Of a stretch of 40,771 nt of DNA, positions 14,266-22,782 are shown piece by piece. The stretch covers positions 1 through 40,771 of the forward strand of contig JAFGRO010000081.1 of the NCBI GenBank assembly GCA_016935095.1, in the 5' to 3' direction. This DNA comes from Candidatus Woesearchaeota archaeon (GTDB lineage: Archaea > Nanobdellota > Nanobdellia > Woesearchaeales > GW2011-AR15). Below the pieces are notes generated by a model, which worked only from the letters and a program-made list of their open reading frames with translations, was not told where the DNA came from and did no database searches. Each line of letters starts with the position of its first letter. Position 1 is the first letter of the stretch. The position numbers and the translations under genes were made by a program.

Positions 14266-17200
14266 ATGAAAAAAACAAAGTTAATTTTAGGAATTATTTT
14301 ATTTGCTTTAGTAATGAATCTGTCAAATGCAGAAGTAGATGATACTGAATGCGATACAATCCTTGCAGGGTATTCTTTTACCGGCTCCGGATATGGAAGC
14401 TGTACAGAGCTGGGTTTTGAGGGAAACAATTATCTCTGTAAGGAAAACACCAATTCCTATTTTTGTACAGGTTCAGAACAAGGTTTTTCAGAGGATAATA
14501 AAATATGCTTCCTTGTTTGCAGCAGCGGGTGCAGGGACGACGGCACATGCATTAATGGTCCGGTTCACATTGAAAAACCAGATGAATTAATCGATATTGA
14601 AGAATCAGTTTATACTGACATGGGGAATATTTACCTGTTTTTTGATTATTCAACATTCGGGCTTGAGGATTATTCAGGTTTTGCTTTATACGACGGCAAA
14701 GATCTGGAAATTGAATATAATGATAAAAAAATGATTATTAATATTGATTCTTTTAAAGAATATGCTCTGTCTTATTTTGATAGGATCTTAGTTTCAATTG
14801 AAGATGACTCGCTAAAAATAAGCTTAAAACAAGGATATAATAATGAAATCCTTTCATTCAAGCCTTTGGATAATATCCCAACAACAATTTATTACGGAAA
14901 ACAAAATCCTGACGAGCATACAGAAGATTCAATTGTTTATGTTGTTGAGCATGAAAGAACAGGAGATGATTCAGGAAATTATTTAGATGCAATCTCAAAT
15001 AAAAAAGCAGATTTAATCATTACAAATAACGGCATTAAATTAAAAATACTGAAACAGGGTGAGGTCCGGCTTTCAATAGAGACTATTTTGAATAATAAAT
15101 ACCTTGAAGAAAATTTCAGGGAAATTAATGTGATTAATGTAATTGATAATGCAAGGGGTGTCCTGGAATTCTTTTCCAATGACCTTAGCAGGTTGGTAAT
15201 TTTAAGATTTACAGATTACCTGATCAGTGAAGTTGCAGACAGGTATTTTATTGCACAGGAAGAATCCACTCCTCTTGTAATATTTAATTCTGAAGATGAA
15301 TTCAGGGATGCTTTTTCAGGAGAAGAGATAACAGAATGCAATGGAAGCTTTAAATGCTATATAAGGATAGATGCAGATGAAGAATTATGCTATTGCAGTG
15401 CAGAATATGATTCAGAGGATAATCTGAAATGGGCATGGAGAACAAAAGACAATACAGAATGCACTCTTGAAGGGATAAGCCCTGAAGATTACCAGGATGC
15501 TTCCCAGGAATGGCCTGTTGATTGCTGTACACAGGAATTAAACTGCAGGGAGTCTGTTTGTCCTGTTTTTGATAAGCCGGATTATATGATTGCCTCTCAA
15601 CATGAATGTTCAGAAAGCTGGTGCTGTGACCTTAATGATAATATTATCTGTTATGAAAGAGATGATAAACTGGTTGTAAGAGTTGAATCTTATAGCCCTT
15701 ATGCATGGGTGATTACCAGGCTAAATGAAGAAATACAGGATGAAACTAATCCCGGAAGAGGAATTCCCCAAGATGATCAGAAATTGATGGGCAGAGAGGA
15801 CATTGGGGATATTAAAAGATGGTGGTGGGAATGGGAAATTGATAAAGCAGAGCTGGAGCAGGGACAGAACTTAATTTATTTTTTTAAGGATGCAGATAAT
15901 GATATTTTGGATTATGATACAAAAAATTGTCTGAGAACAGGGTTTTATTATGAGGAGGGTGTTTTTTCATCTTTGGAAAAGGATTTTGATTTTCCTGAAT
16001 ATGAATATGACATTGAAGAGCCAGAAGAAGAGCAGCCTGAGGAAGGAACATTAGTAGGTTATATTGAAGGCATAGCTTTAGGAGGGCAGGTAGTAAGTGA
16101 AACTAATTATCCTGCTGATGCTATGAAATATAGCTGTATGAACTGGGTCAAACATCAGGTAATATATACTAATAATGATTATGAGAGGGCAATTGACAGG
16201 CAACATTTAATTAACAGAACACATGAAAATGGTATGAAAGTACTGTTAAGTGTTGTAGGTACAGACCATGATGTTATGAAACAGGATTTTGACACTTATT
16301 TTGACAATTATGCAGAGTTTGTTGCTGATTTGGCAGCTATGGGAGCTGATGCAATTGAAATATGGAATGAGCCTAATATTGATAATGAGTGGCCTTCAGG
16401 ATACATCTCTGCAGAGTTGTTTAGCCAGCTTTTGCAGAAATCCTATTTCAGAATAAAATCAGCAAATCCCGATACAATTGTTATATCAGGGGCACCCGCG
16501 CCGACAGGGTTTTTTGGCTCAATATCCGCAAACGGCGCTGATGATAATCTCTGGATACAGGCATTAGAAGATAATGGTGCAGATAATTACCTTGATTGTG
16601 TAGGAGTTCATTATAACCAGGGCGCCACATCCCCTTCTTCAACAACAGGGCATCCTTATGGTGACCATTATTCGTATTATTTTTCAGAGATGGTTGAGCT
16701 ATATTCAAATACTTTTCCAGGAAAGCCTTTGTGCTTTACAGAACTGGGATATGTTTCCAAAGATGGATATGCAGATAGTCTTCCTGAAGGATTTTCCTGG
16801 GGCAATCACATTACTGTAGATGAGCAGGCAAACTGGCTTAAGCAGGTTGTGGAAATTTCATCTTTAAATGATAAAATAGATATGCTCATTGTATGGAATG
16901 TTGATTTTTCTGATTTTGGAGATGATCCTAAAGGAGGATATGCTATAATCAGACCAAGTGGCTCTTGTCCTGCCTGTGATGAGTTGAACGGCATTTGTGT
17001 TTTTGAAGAGGATCAAGGGTCTTCTGAAATGTCTGGAGAAGACACTTCAACTGGAGAAGAAGAACCAGTAAAAGGGGATGACTCATTACAAGGTCCAATG
17101 TATTTGCCCGTTGAATTAATTCCGGATGTTCCGGACTGTGAGCCATTGTCAGGAGGAGCTGACTGCAGCAATCGATGCAACTATGACTCAAGATGCGACC

Positions 17201-17622
17201 CAAACTGGGACGGGAGAAAACATTTTAATTTATGTGCTAAATCAGAAGGTCATTGTGTGCAATGTGTTGATTATGCAGATATAGGCATAAATTGGAAGAT
17301 GGGTTGCGAGCAGGGTATTACCTGCCATTCTATATTTAACTGGTGTGAAGGCACGCATTATCATCAGGAATATTATAACGGCGAATGGATTACACTTTTG
17401 GGAGACGGATGCCTCAGAGATGATGAATGTGAATGGAAGTTTTCAGATGGGTGGTCTAGAACATGTGATTCAGGAAGAGGGTTGTGCATTGAGCATTGTA
17501 CAGGTGCAACTGAAGGCCCTGATGAGGCATGCAGGATCCATTTTGGTGAAGGATGGGCATGCGACCATGAACTTGATATGTGCATTAAGGAAGGGAATAA
17601 AAAAATGTCTGTGACTGATTAA
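14266..17622 (+). CDS. Large secreted protein with clan GH-A glycosidase core and Cys-rich regions
   Basis: An 1118-residue protein with a Sec signal (MKKTKLILGIILFALVMNLSNA). Residues 25-100 and 350-480 are Cys-rich. Residues about 600-900 form a TIM-barrel glycoside hydrolase of clan GH-A. The acid/base is Glu702 in IEIWNEPN and the nucleophile is Glu826 in CFTELGY. This spacing suits GH39- or GH5-like enzymes, which act on beta-linked sugars. LIVWNVDF provides the last barrel strand. The C-terminal 160 residues are a second Cys-rich module with spaced Cys pairs (CSNRC, CVQC, CRDDEC-like), probably disulphide-bonded. The substrate cannot be told. Pairing with a pilin-like protein suggests surface display. 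Confidence 0.82.
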   Translation: MKKTKLILGIILFALVMNLSNAEVDDTECDTILAGYSFTGSGYGSCTELGFEGNNYLCKENTNSYFCTGSEQGFSEDNKICFLVCSSGCRDDGTCINGPVHIEKPDELIDIEESVYTDMGNIYLFFDYSTFGLEDYSGFALYDGKDLEIEYNDKKMIINIDSFKEYALSYFDRILVSIEDDSLKISLKQGYNNEILSFKPLDNIPTTIYYGKQNPDEHTEDSIVYVVEHERTGDDSGNYLDAISNKKADLIITNNGIKLKILKQGEVRLSIETILNNKYLEENFREINVINVIDNARGVLEFFSNDLSRLVILRFTDYLISEVADRYFIAQEESTPLVIFNSEDEFRDAFSGEEITECNGSFKCYIRIDADEELCYCSAEYDSEDNLKWAWRTKDNTECTLEGISPEDYQDASQEWPVDCCTQELNCRESVCPVFDKPDYMIASQHECSESWCCDLNDNIICYERDDKLVVRVESYSPYAWVITRLNEEIQDETNPGRGIPQDDQKLMGREDIGDIKRWWWEWEIDKAELEQGQNLIYFFKDADNDILDYDTKNCLRTGFYYEEGVFSSLEKDFDFPEYEYDIEEPEEEQPEEGTLVGYIEGIALGGQVVSETNYPADAMKYSCMNWVKHQVIYTNNDYERAIDRQHLINRTHENGMKVLLSVVGTDHDVMKQDFDTYFDNYAEFVADLAAMGADAIEIWNEPNIDNEWPSGYISAELFSQLLQKSYFRIKSANPDTIVISGAPAPTGFFGSISANGADDNLWIQALEDNGADNYLDCVGVHYNQGATSPSSTTGHPYGDHYSYYFSEMVELYSNTFPGKPLCFTELGYVSKDGYADSLPEGFSWGNHITVDEQANWLKQVVEISSLNDKIDMLIVWNVDFSDFGDDPKGGYAIIRPSGSCPACDELNGICVFEEDQGSSEMSGEDTSTGEEEPVKGDDSLQGPMYLPVELIPDVPDCEPLSGGADCSNRCNYDSRCDPNWDGRKHFNLCAKSEGHCVQCVDYADIGINWKMGCEQGITCHSIFNWCEGTHYHQEYYNGEWITLLGDGCLRDDECEWKFSDGWSRTCDSGRGLCIEHCTGATEGPDEACRIHFGEGWACDHELDMCIKEGNKKMSVTD

Positions 17623-17629
17623 TCCAAAC

Positions 17630-17640
17630 TTTTTTATACT
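17630..17640 (+). promoter_or_regulatory. TATA box of the DedA gene
   Basis: TTTTTTATACT is centred about 26 nt upstream of the ATG at 17661. A T-rich stretch (17641-17652) follows and may also help terminate the upstream transcript. Confidence 0.5.
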
Positions 17641-17660
17641 TTTATTTTTTATTTTAACCT

Positions 17661-18317
17661 ATGTTTTCAGAACTCACCCAAAAATTAATTGAAGCAATAC
17701 AGACGCACGGGATTCTTGCTGTAATAATCGGTGTTGCAATTGAAACAATAATTGTTCCGATTCCAAGTCCCCTGATTTTGATGGCCGCTGGCTTTATTAT
17801 GATAACAAGCGAAACAATTGCCAGCGCATTTTTGCATGCGCTCTGGATTTCTGTTGTTGCAGGTCTTGCACAGACTATAGGTAGCTATTTTGTTTACGGG
17901 ATTGCATATTACGGGGGTAAGCCTTTAATAGATAAATTTGAAAAGCTGCATGGCGTTTCCTGGAAAGAGATTGAAACCTTTCAGAAAAAGTTTGAAAAAA
18001 AAAGAAAAGAAGAGGTGACTCTTGGAATTTTAAGAGCTTTGCCGGTCATGCCTCTTTCTGTTGTTTCCGGTGTTGCAGGAATAATAAAAATGAATTTCAG
18101 GAAATTCACATTAGCAACATTCATAGGGGTTATTCCAAGAAATATATTCCTTGCATTACTTGGATGGCAACTAAAAGAAACTTATGAAAAAATGGCAATT
18201 TATATTGATAATATTGAATCAGTAATGACAATACTTGTTCTTATGGCAATTATTGCCTATATTCTTGCGCATAAGTTTGGAGTGATTGATAAAGTAAGGA
18301 AGAAGATATTGAGCTGA
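17661..18317 (+). CDS. DedA/VTT-family membrane protein
   Basis: A 218-residue membrane protein of the DedA (SNARE-associated/VTT) family. It has an N-terminal helix followed by PIPSPLILMAAGFI, a re-entrant glycine-rich region with YFVYGIAYYGGKPL, and the ILRALPVMPLSVVSGVAGIIKMNFRKFTLATFIGVIPRN block that carries the conserved Arg residues and the Gly/Pro core. A final helix precedes a short basic tail. DedA proteins act in lipid transport across the membrane, including recycling of undecaprenyl phosphate in bacteria. A similar role for the archaeal polyprenyl carrier fits the UppP-like and dolichol-kinase-like genes here (inference). Confidence 0.88.
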   Translation: MFSELTQKLIEAIQTHGILAVIIGVAIETIIVPIPSPLILMAAGFIMITSETIASAFLHALWISVVAGLAQTIGSYFVYGIAYYGGKPLIDKFEKLHGVSWKEIETFQKKFEKKRKEEVTLGILRALPVMPLSVVSGVAGIIKMNFRKFTLATFIGVIPRNIFLALLGWQLKETYEKMAIYIDNIESVMTILVLMAIIAYILAHKFGVIDKVRKKILS

Positions 18318-18331
18318 TTAAAACAAAAACT

Positions 18332-18339
18332 ATTTATTC
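18332..18339 (+). promoter_or_regulatory. TATA box of the dolichol-kinase-like gene
   Basis: TATTTATT is centred about 26 nt before the ATG at 18361 and only 8 nt before the alternative TTG at 18343. It therefore supports the ATG as the start of a leaderless mRNA. Confidence 0.5.
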
Positions 18340-18360
18340 TCATTGAATTATACTAATTAT

Positions 18361-18945
18361 ATGATCCGTGAATTAAGAAGACAGGCCTTTCACATGCTCC
18401 TTGGGGTTATTATAGTATTATTATTGAATAACCTGTCTCTGAATTTTATTCTGATTATCTTATCTTCTGTCCTGATACTGGGTTTTTTTGCAAGCATTCT
18501 AAGCAAAAAATTCAAAATACCAGTTATTATTCATTTTCTTGAACTGTTTGACAGGGAAGATCATAAAAAAAACTTTCCGGGCAAAGGCGCGTTTTTTTAT
18601 ATTGCAGGTAGCTTTTTTACAGTACTTCTTTTTGAAAAGCACATAGCTTCTGCTTCTATACTGATATTGGCATTTGGAGATTCAGTAAGCCATATTATAG
18701 GAAGATATTATGGAAGAACAAAGATGATTATTCACTCTGAAAAATTACTGGAAGGCACATTATCCGGAATAATTACAGCTACAGTTGCCGCGTCTTTTTT
18801 TGTTGAATTAAAATTAGCATTTGCAGCTTCTGTAATTGCAATGTTTTTTGAAGCATTTGAATTGGAGTTTTTTAAGGTTGATGATAATCTGACAATACCT
18901 GTTGTTGCTGGAATTGCTCTTGCAACAATCAAAAGATTTATTTAA
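18361..18945 (+). CDS. Dolichol kinase/diacylglycerol kinase-like CTP-dependent lipid kinase
   Basis: A membrane protein of the SEC59/DGK1/phytol kinase family (COG0170). MIRELRRQAFHMLLGV is the usual first motif. LAFGDSVSHIIGRYYGRTKM with KLLEGTLSGII is the nucleotide-binding signature. About six hydrophobic segments are present, in 194 residues. It would phosphorylate a polyprenol or lipid alcohol using CTP, giving dolichyl phosphate for glycosylation or a lipid precursor. The exact substrate is uncertain. I start at the ATG at 18361 because the TATA box fits it. Confidence 0.83.
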   Translation: MIRELRRQAFHMLLGVIIVLLLNNLSLNFILIILSSVLILGFFASILSKKFKIPVIIHFLELFDREDHKKNFPGKGAFFYIAGSFFTVLLFEKHIASASILILAFGDSVSHIIGRYYGRTKMIIHSEKLLEGTLSGIITATVAASFFVELKLAFAASVIAMFFEAFELEFFKVDDNLTIPVVAGIALATIKRFI

Positions 18946-18946
18946 A
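18937..18946 (+). promoter_or_regulatory. TATA box of the cell-wall hydrolase gene
   Basis: TTTATTTAAA overlaps the stop of the preceding gene and is centred 28 nt from the ATG at 18969. Confidence 0.45.
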
Positions 18947-18968
18947 CTAAGCAATCTTACATTTTAAT

Positions 18969-21719
18969 ATGGAAAAAAAGGGGCAGTTAGTCAGGTTTAT
19001 CCTTGTAGGGATTACAATCTTATTCCTGGGGCTTTTGATTATTAATTATTCACTTAAACAAAAATCAGAATTTATTAAATCCCAGCTTGCACGTGATGAT
19101 AAATTTTCATTAGATAAATTTAATCTGATGGAAACAATTAATGCCTGCCTTGAAAAGGAAACAAATAAAGCGATTTTAAATCTAGGGTTGGAAGATAACA
19201 ATAAAATAAAAGAATATCTTATTGATAATTTGCCTTCTTGTCTGGACCTGTCTTTTTTTGAATTAAAAGGTTTTTTTGTAGACCTTGATTTATTAGATGT
19301 TAAATCAGAAATAAATGATAAAGTCATCCTGGTTGAGTTATATGTCCCTTTGGAAATAAGAAGAGAAAATTCAATAAGCACACCTGTTGAAAAGATTTCC
19401 TATTCCCTGAAGATAAGCTCTTTGGAAAAGATCAATAATGGATATATTGATTCAGAGTCAAAGGTTTTTTCAACAAATAATAAACTTTCTCTGATTCTTG
19501 CATCTGGTTCAGAAGTGCAAGATAAAGAGGGCATGCCTGCAGATTCAATAAGCTGGAGACTTCTGGATAAGAATTTTGACGGAAAAGAACATAATCAGAT
19601 TCTGACACAGATTGTATATGAAGGAAATAGTGTCCGGTTCAGTTCTCCGGTTAGTTTAAGCATAGATTATGTTGATGTTGCTTTGCCTGATGGTTTTTAT
19701 GAAGAGAAATTAACAATAGCAGAATATAATCCGGCTACAAAAACATGGACACCTCTTATTTCAACAGTTGATGCGGGCGCAAAAACAGTTTCTGCTGAAA
19801 TTAATGAATTGGGTATTTACGGGCTGTATGTTAGCTGTGATGCAGAAGCATGGGATCCTGATGTTTCGGGTCATTATTCATCTATCTGTCCTCTTCCACA
19901 AACATGTGGCTGCCAGGAAGTGATAGACTTTGGAACTTTGTATGTCGGCGCACCTTATATAGATGTTGTTGATAGGTGCCCTGATCCGGCTGAAGTCCTT
20001 AGAGGAGAATGTGATCTTCAATGTGGAACCTTTGTTGGAAGTGTTTTTTTGGGTCTTTATGGAGATTATCTTACAGGAGATGGCGGTGAAAAATGTGATG
20101 ACCAGCCTGAAAAATTAATTCAATTGCCTTCTGATATAGACCTTATTCAGCCTGGAGATATATTTTCAGAACCCGGAATTCCAGGTCATACGGGATTCTA
20201 TGCAGGAAAAGGTTATGTTGAGAATCATCTTGGATCAATTATGTATGAGGCTTTTATTCCTGATCCTAATGGAGAAGATGTAATTCTTCATTCATTTCCT
20301 CCGAAACTTGGTTTTTCTTTACTATCAACTTATCTTATAATTAGAGGTAATCCTACTTTAAAATTTTGTCGATATAAACAATGTGAGAGTTCATCATCAT
20401 GTACAATTAACCTGTGTGGAACAAAGATCATAGAAATTGCACGGAGAGCATTAGGACATCCTTATTGTTTTAGACCCAATGAATGGCCTATTGAATCAAA
20501 TCCTCCCTTAAATGGATTATGTCCTGGTCATGTAACCAATGAGTTTTGTAGTGTTTCTGAATATGAATCATTAGCAGGTTCAACAGGAAAATGCCCAATA
20601 GACTGCAGCACATATGTAAAATGGGTAATTAATAATTATATAAAAGAAAATATTCAGGATGATTATGAAAGCCATAGTCTTGCACTCCATGGAATGCCTT
20701 CTTCTTTGGATTTAGGAAAAAATTATGGAATTACTGTTGACGGAGACCCGACAATAGGGCAATATTCTTCCTCGGATCATTATGATTTACATCTTGATAA
20801 TTTACAGGCAGGAGATTTAGTATTTTTTGCTAAGAGTTATTCTGGTTGGTTAATGGGACATGTTGCTATATATGCAGGCAGTGGAAAAATAATCCATGCA
20901 GCAGGTTCAGGTCCGGCAATTGGTGTTGTTGAATATGACTTAAACGATTACATTTCAATACTGGAAACAAGCGGTGAAGGGATATATGTAGGTGCAAAAC
21001 GGATTTGTCCTGAAGCAACAAGCCCCTCTGCTTCAGTAAGTACTGTTGATACAAGTACTTTTCCGGAATTGTTTTCATATTCATCAAAAAAAAATCAAAA
21101 CCTTGCAGAGGCATTATCGAATATTGGAACTGAATTCAGGAACAAGGGTGTGACTATTTCAAAAGAATTGCTGGCAGCAATACTATCAACATTGAGAAAA
21201 GAAGTAGGTGGCGCATTCCTTCCACAAGAAGAAACTGGTGATTATGGTATGGGGCCAGGATGCACCTACACAGGTTCATGCAGGGGCAGCCCTTATGATG
21301 CTTTTAAAGATGGGGATGGATTAGGTGGATTGGATTATAAAGGGAGGGGATATATCCAGATAACTCATAGGTATAATTATCTGGCACATTGTGGTGAGGA
21401 ATGTGTAGCAGACCTGGATTCTGACAGGAATTTATGCAAATGCAATAATAGAAAATATTGTGAAGTGACTGATGAAAATATTTGTCCAATGGTAAAAGCT
21501 ATGAAACCAGAATACGCAGGTAAGATTTTTGTTAGTTATTATTTAGAAAAAAACCTTGTAGAAAAATCTAATTCAAAGGATTATGTAGATGTTGGCTATA
21601 GAATTAATGGAGCTATGTCTTATGGATATGCATTCAATAATATTGCACAGGAATATATTACACTATTTGAAAATCATCCGGATAAAACAAATGCTCTTTT
21701 GACAATATTAAATTCTTGA
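18969..21719 (+). CDS. Pilin-anchored multidomain cell-wall hydrolase (two NlpC/P60-like domains plus GH19/lysozyme-like domain)
   Basis: A 916-residue extracellular protein. Residues 1-27 are a pilin-like start (MEKKGQL plus hydrophobic helix). Residues 40-140 match the stand-alone protein at 13518. Residues about 170-290 are beta-rich, ending NELGIYGLYVS. Two NlpC/P60- or CHAP-like domains follow: Cys352 in LQCGTFV with His407 in GHTGFYAG, then Cys546 in IDCSTYV with His631 in GHVAIYAG and His643 in IIHAAGSG. The C-terminal part (about 700-916) resembles GH19 chitinases and phage endolysins, with Glu745 in RKEVGG and YKGRGYIQITHRYNY at 790. This set cuts bacterial peptidoglycan, which archaea lack. 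It is probably used against or for attachment to bacteria (inference). Confidence 0.85.
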   Translation: MEKKGQLVRFILVGITILFLGLLIINYSLKQKSEFIKSQLARDDKFSLDKFNLMETINACLEKETNKAILNLGLEDNNKIKEYLIDNLPSCLDLSFFELKGFFVDLDLLDVKSEINDKVILVELYVPLEIRRENSISTPVEKISYSLKISSLEKINNGYIDSESKVFSTNNKLSLILASGSEVQDKEGMPADSISWRLLDKNFDGKEHNQILTQIVYEGNSVRFSSPVSLSIDYVDVALPDGFYEEKLTIAEYNPATKTWTPLISTVDAGAKTVSAEINELGIYGLYVSCDAEAWDPDVSGHYSSICPLPQTCGCQEVIDFGTLYVGAPYIDVVDRCPDPAEVLRGECDLQCGTFVGSVFLGLYGDYLTGDGGEKCDDQPEKLIQLPSDIDLIQPGDIFSEPGIPGHTGFYAGKGYVENHLGSIMYEAFIPDPNGEDVILHSFPPKLGFSLLSTYLIIRGNPTLKFCRYKQCESSSSCTINLCGTKIIEIARRALGHPYCFRPNEWPIESNPPLNGLCPGHVTNEFCSVSEYESLAGSTGKCPIDCSTYVKWVINNYIKENIQDDYESHSLALHGMPSSLDLGKNYGITVDGDPTIGQYSSSDHYDLHLDNLQAGDLVFFAKSYSGWLMGHVAIYAGSGKIIHAAGSGPAIGVVEYDLNDYISILETSGEGIYVGAKRICPEATSPSASVSTVDTSTFPELFSYSSKKNQNLAEALSNIGTEFRNKGVTISKELLAAILSTLRKEVGGAFLPQEETGDYGMGPGCTYTGSCRGSPYDAFKDGDGLGGLDYKGRGYIQITHRYNYLAHCGEECVADLDSDRNLCKCNNRKYCEVTDENICPMVKAMKPEYAGKIFVSYYLEKNLVEKSNSKDYVDVGYRINGAMSYGYAFNNIAQEYITLFENHPDKTNALLTILNS

Positions 21720-21720
21720 T

Positions 21721-21736
21721 TTATTTTTACAAATAA
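21721..21736 (+). terminator. Short hairpin after the cell-wall hydrolase gene
   Basis: TTATTT (21721-21726) pairs with AAATAA (21731-21736) across TTAC, directly after the stop codon. It is short and A/T-only, so it is a weak candidate. Confidence 0.3.
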
Positions 21737-21740
21737 GAAC

Positions 21741-21750
21741 CTTTTTATAA
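21741..21750 (+). promoter_or_regulatory. TATA box of the MoxR-VWA operon
   Basis: CTTTTTATAA is centred 26 nt upstream of the ATG at 21772, giving a leaderless mRNA. Confidence 0.55.
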
Positions 21751-21771
21751 TTACGCAGATTTTATTTTTCT

Positions 21772-22782
21772 ATGTTTACTAACTTCAAAGAATCACTCAT
21801 TACTGCAGAATTCAAAGACATTCTTGGCCAGGATTCTGTTAAAGAGCAGTTAAAATCCGCATTATTAATGGGCAGGCATGTTATTCTTGTAGGCCCGCCT
21901 GGATGCGGAAAAACAACTTTGGCAAAGAATGTTGCAAAGCTTCTTCCTGAAATCACTGTTAATGATTGCCAGTATCACTGCAATCCAAAAGAGCCGGTAT
22001 GCCCAGAATGCTTATCCGGAAAATCAAAAAAAAAAATCAGGATTAAGGGAGAGCAGAGATTTGTAAGGATACAGGGTTCTCCTGATCTGACAGCAGAGGA
22101 CCTTATTGGGGATATTGATCCTCTAAAAGCATTGAAATTCGGGCCGTTAAATATAAATTCATTCACACCGGGAAAAATATTCAAGGCAAACAACAAAATA
22201 ATGTTTTTTGATGAAATCAACAGATGTTCTGAAAAACTGCAGAATTCTTTGTTACAGGCACTTGAAGAAAAAAAAGCCACAATCTCAAGTTATGACATTG
22301 ATCTTAAAACAGATTTTCTTTTCATAGGCACAATGAACCCTCTGGATATTTCAACAGAGCCTTTGTCAGATGTTTTCATGGACAGGTTTGATTTAATATA
22401 TATGAATTATCCCGGAAAAGAGCAGACTGAAAAAGAAATTGTTTTGTTACAAGGAAAATCTATTTTGGAATTTTCAGACAGCTTATTAACTCTCATGGTT
22501 AAATTTATACATGAGTTAAGGGAAAATAAAGATTTGGAAAAAATTCCCAGTGTCCGCGCAAGCATAGGCTTGTATGAAAGGGCACAGGCCAATGCTTTGT
22601 TGGAAAAAAGAAAAAGAGTTTCTTTTGAAGATATTGAAAAAGCGATTTTTTCTGTTTTGGCCCACAGGATAAGGTTGAAGCCCTCTGTAAAATACCTGCA
22701 ATCAGCTGAAGAGTTATTGAAACAGGAATTAAAAAGATTTAAGACAGAGAATAATATAAATGAAGCAGGTGATATTCCCTAG
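21772..22782 (+). CDS. MoxR/Mg-chelatase subunit I-like AAA+ ATPase
   Basis: A 336-residue AAA+ ATPase related to ChlI/BchI and MoxR. Walker A is GPPGCGKTTLAKN, Walker B is IMFFDEINRC, sensor 1 is FLFIGTMNP, and the arginine finger region is DVFMDRFDLIY. An insertion after Walker A carries four cysteines (CQYHC and CPEC), a possible zinc or Fe-S site also seen in archaeal COG1239-type proteins. The ATPase would remodel a protein or load a metal together with the VWA protein, whose gene overlaps it by 23 bp. No tetrapyrrole genes are near, so a true magnesium chelatase is unlikely. Confidence 0.9.
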   Translation: MFTNFKESLITAEFKDILGQDSVKEQLKSALLMGRHVILVGPPGCGKTTLAKNVAKLLPEITVNDCQYHCNPKEPVCPECLSGKSKKKIRIKGEQRFVRIQGSPDLTAEDLIGDIDPLKALKFGPLNINSFTPGKIFKANNKIMFFDEINRCSEKLQNSLLQALEEKKATISSYDIDLKTDFLFIGTMNPLDISTEPLSDVFMDRFDLIYMNYPGKEQTEKEIVLLQGKSILEFSDSLLTLMVKFIHELRENKDLEKIPSVRASIGLYERAQANALLEKRKRVSFEDIEKAIFSVLAHRIRLKPSVKYLQSAEELLKQELKRFKTENNINEAGDIP

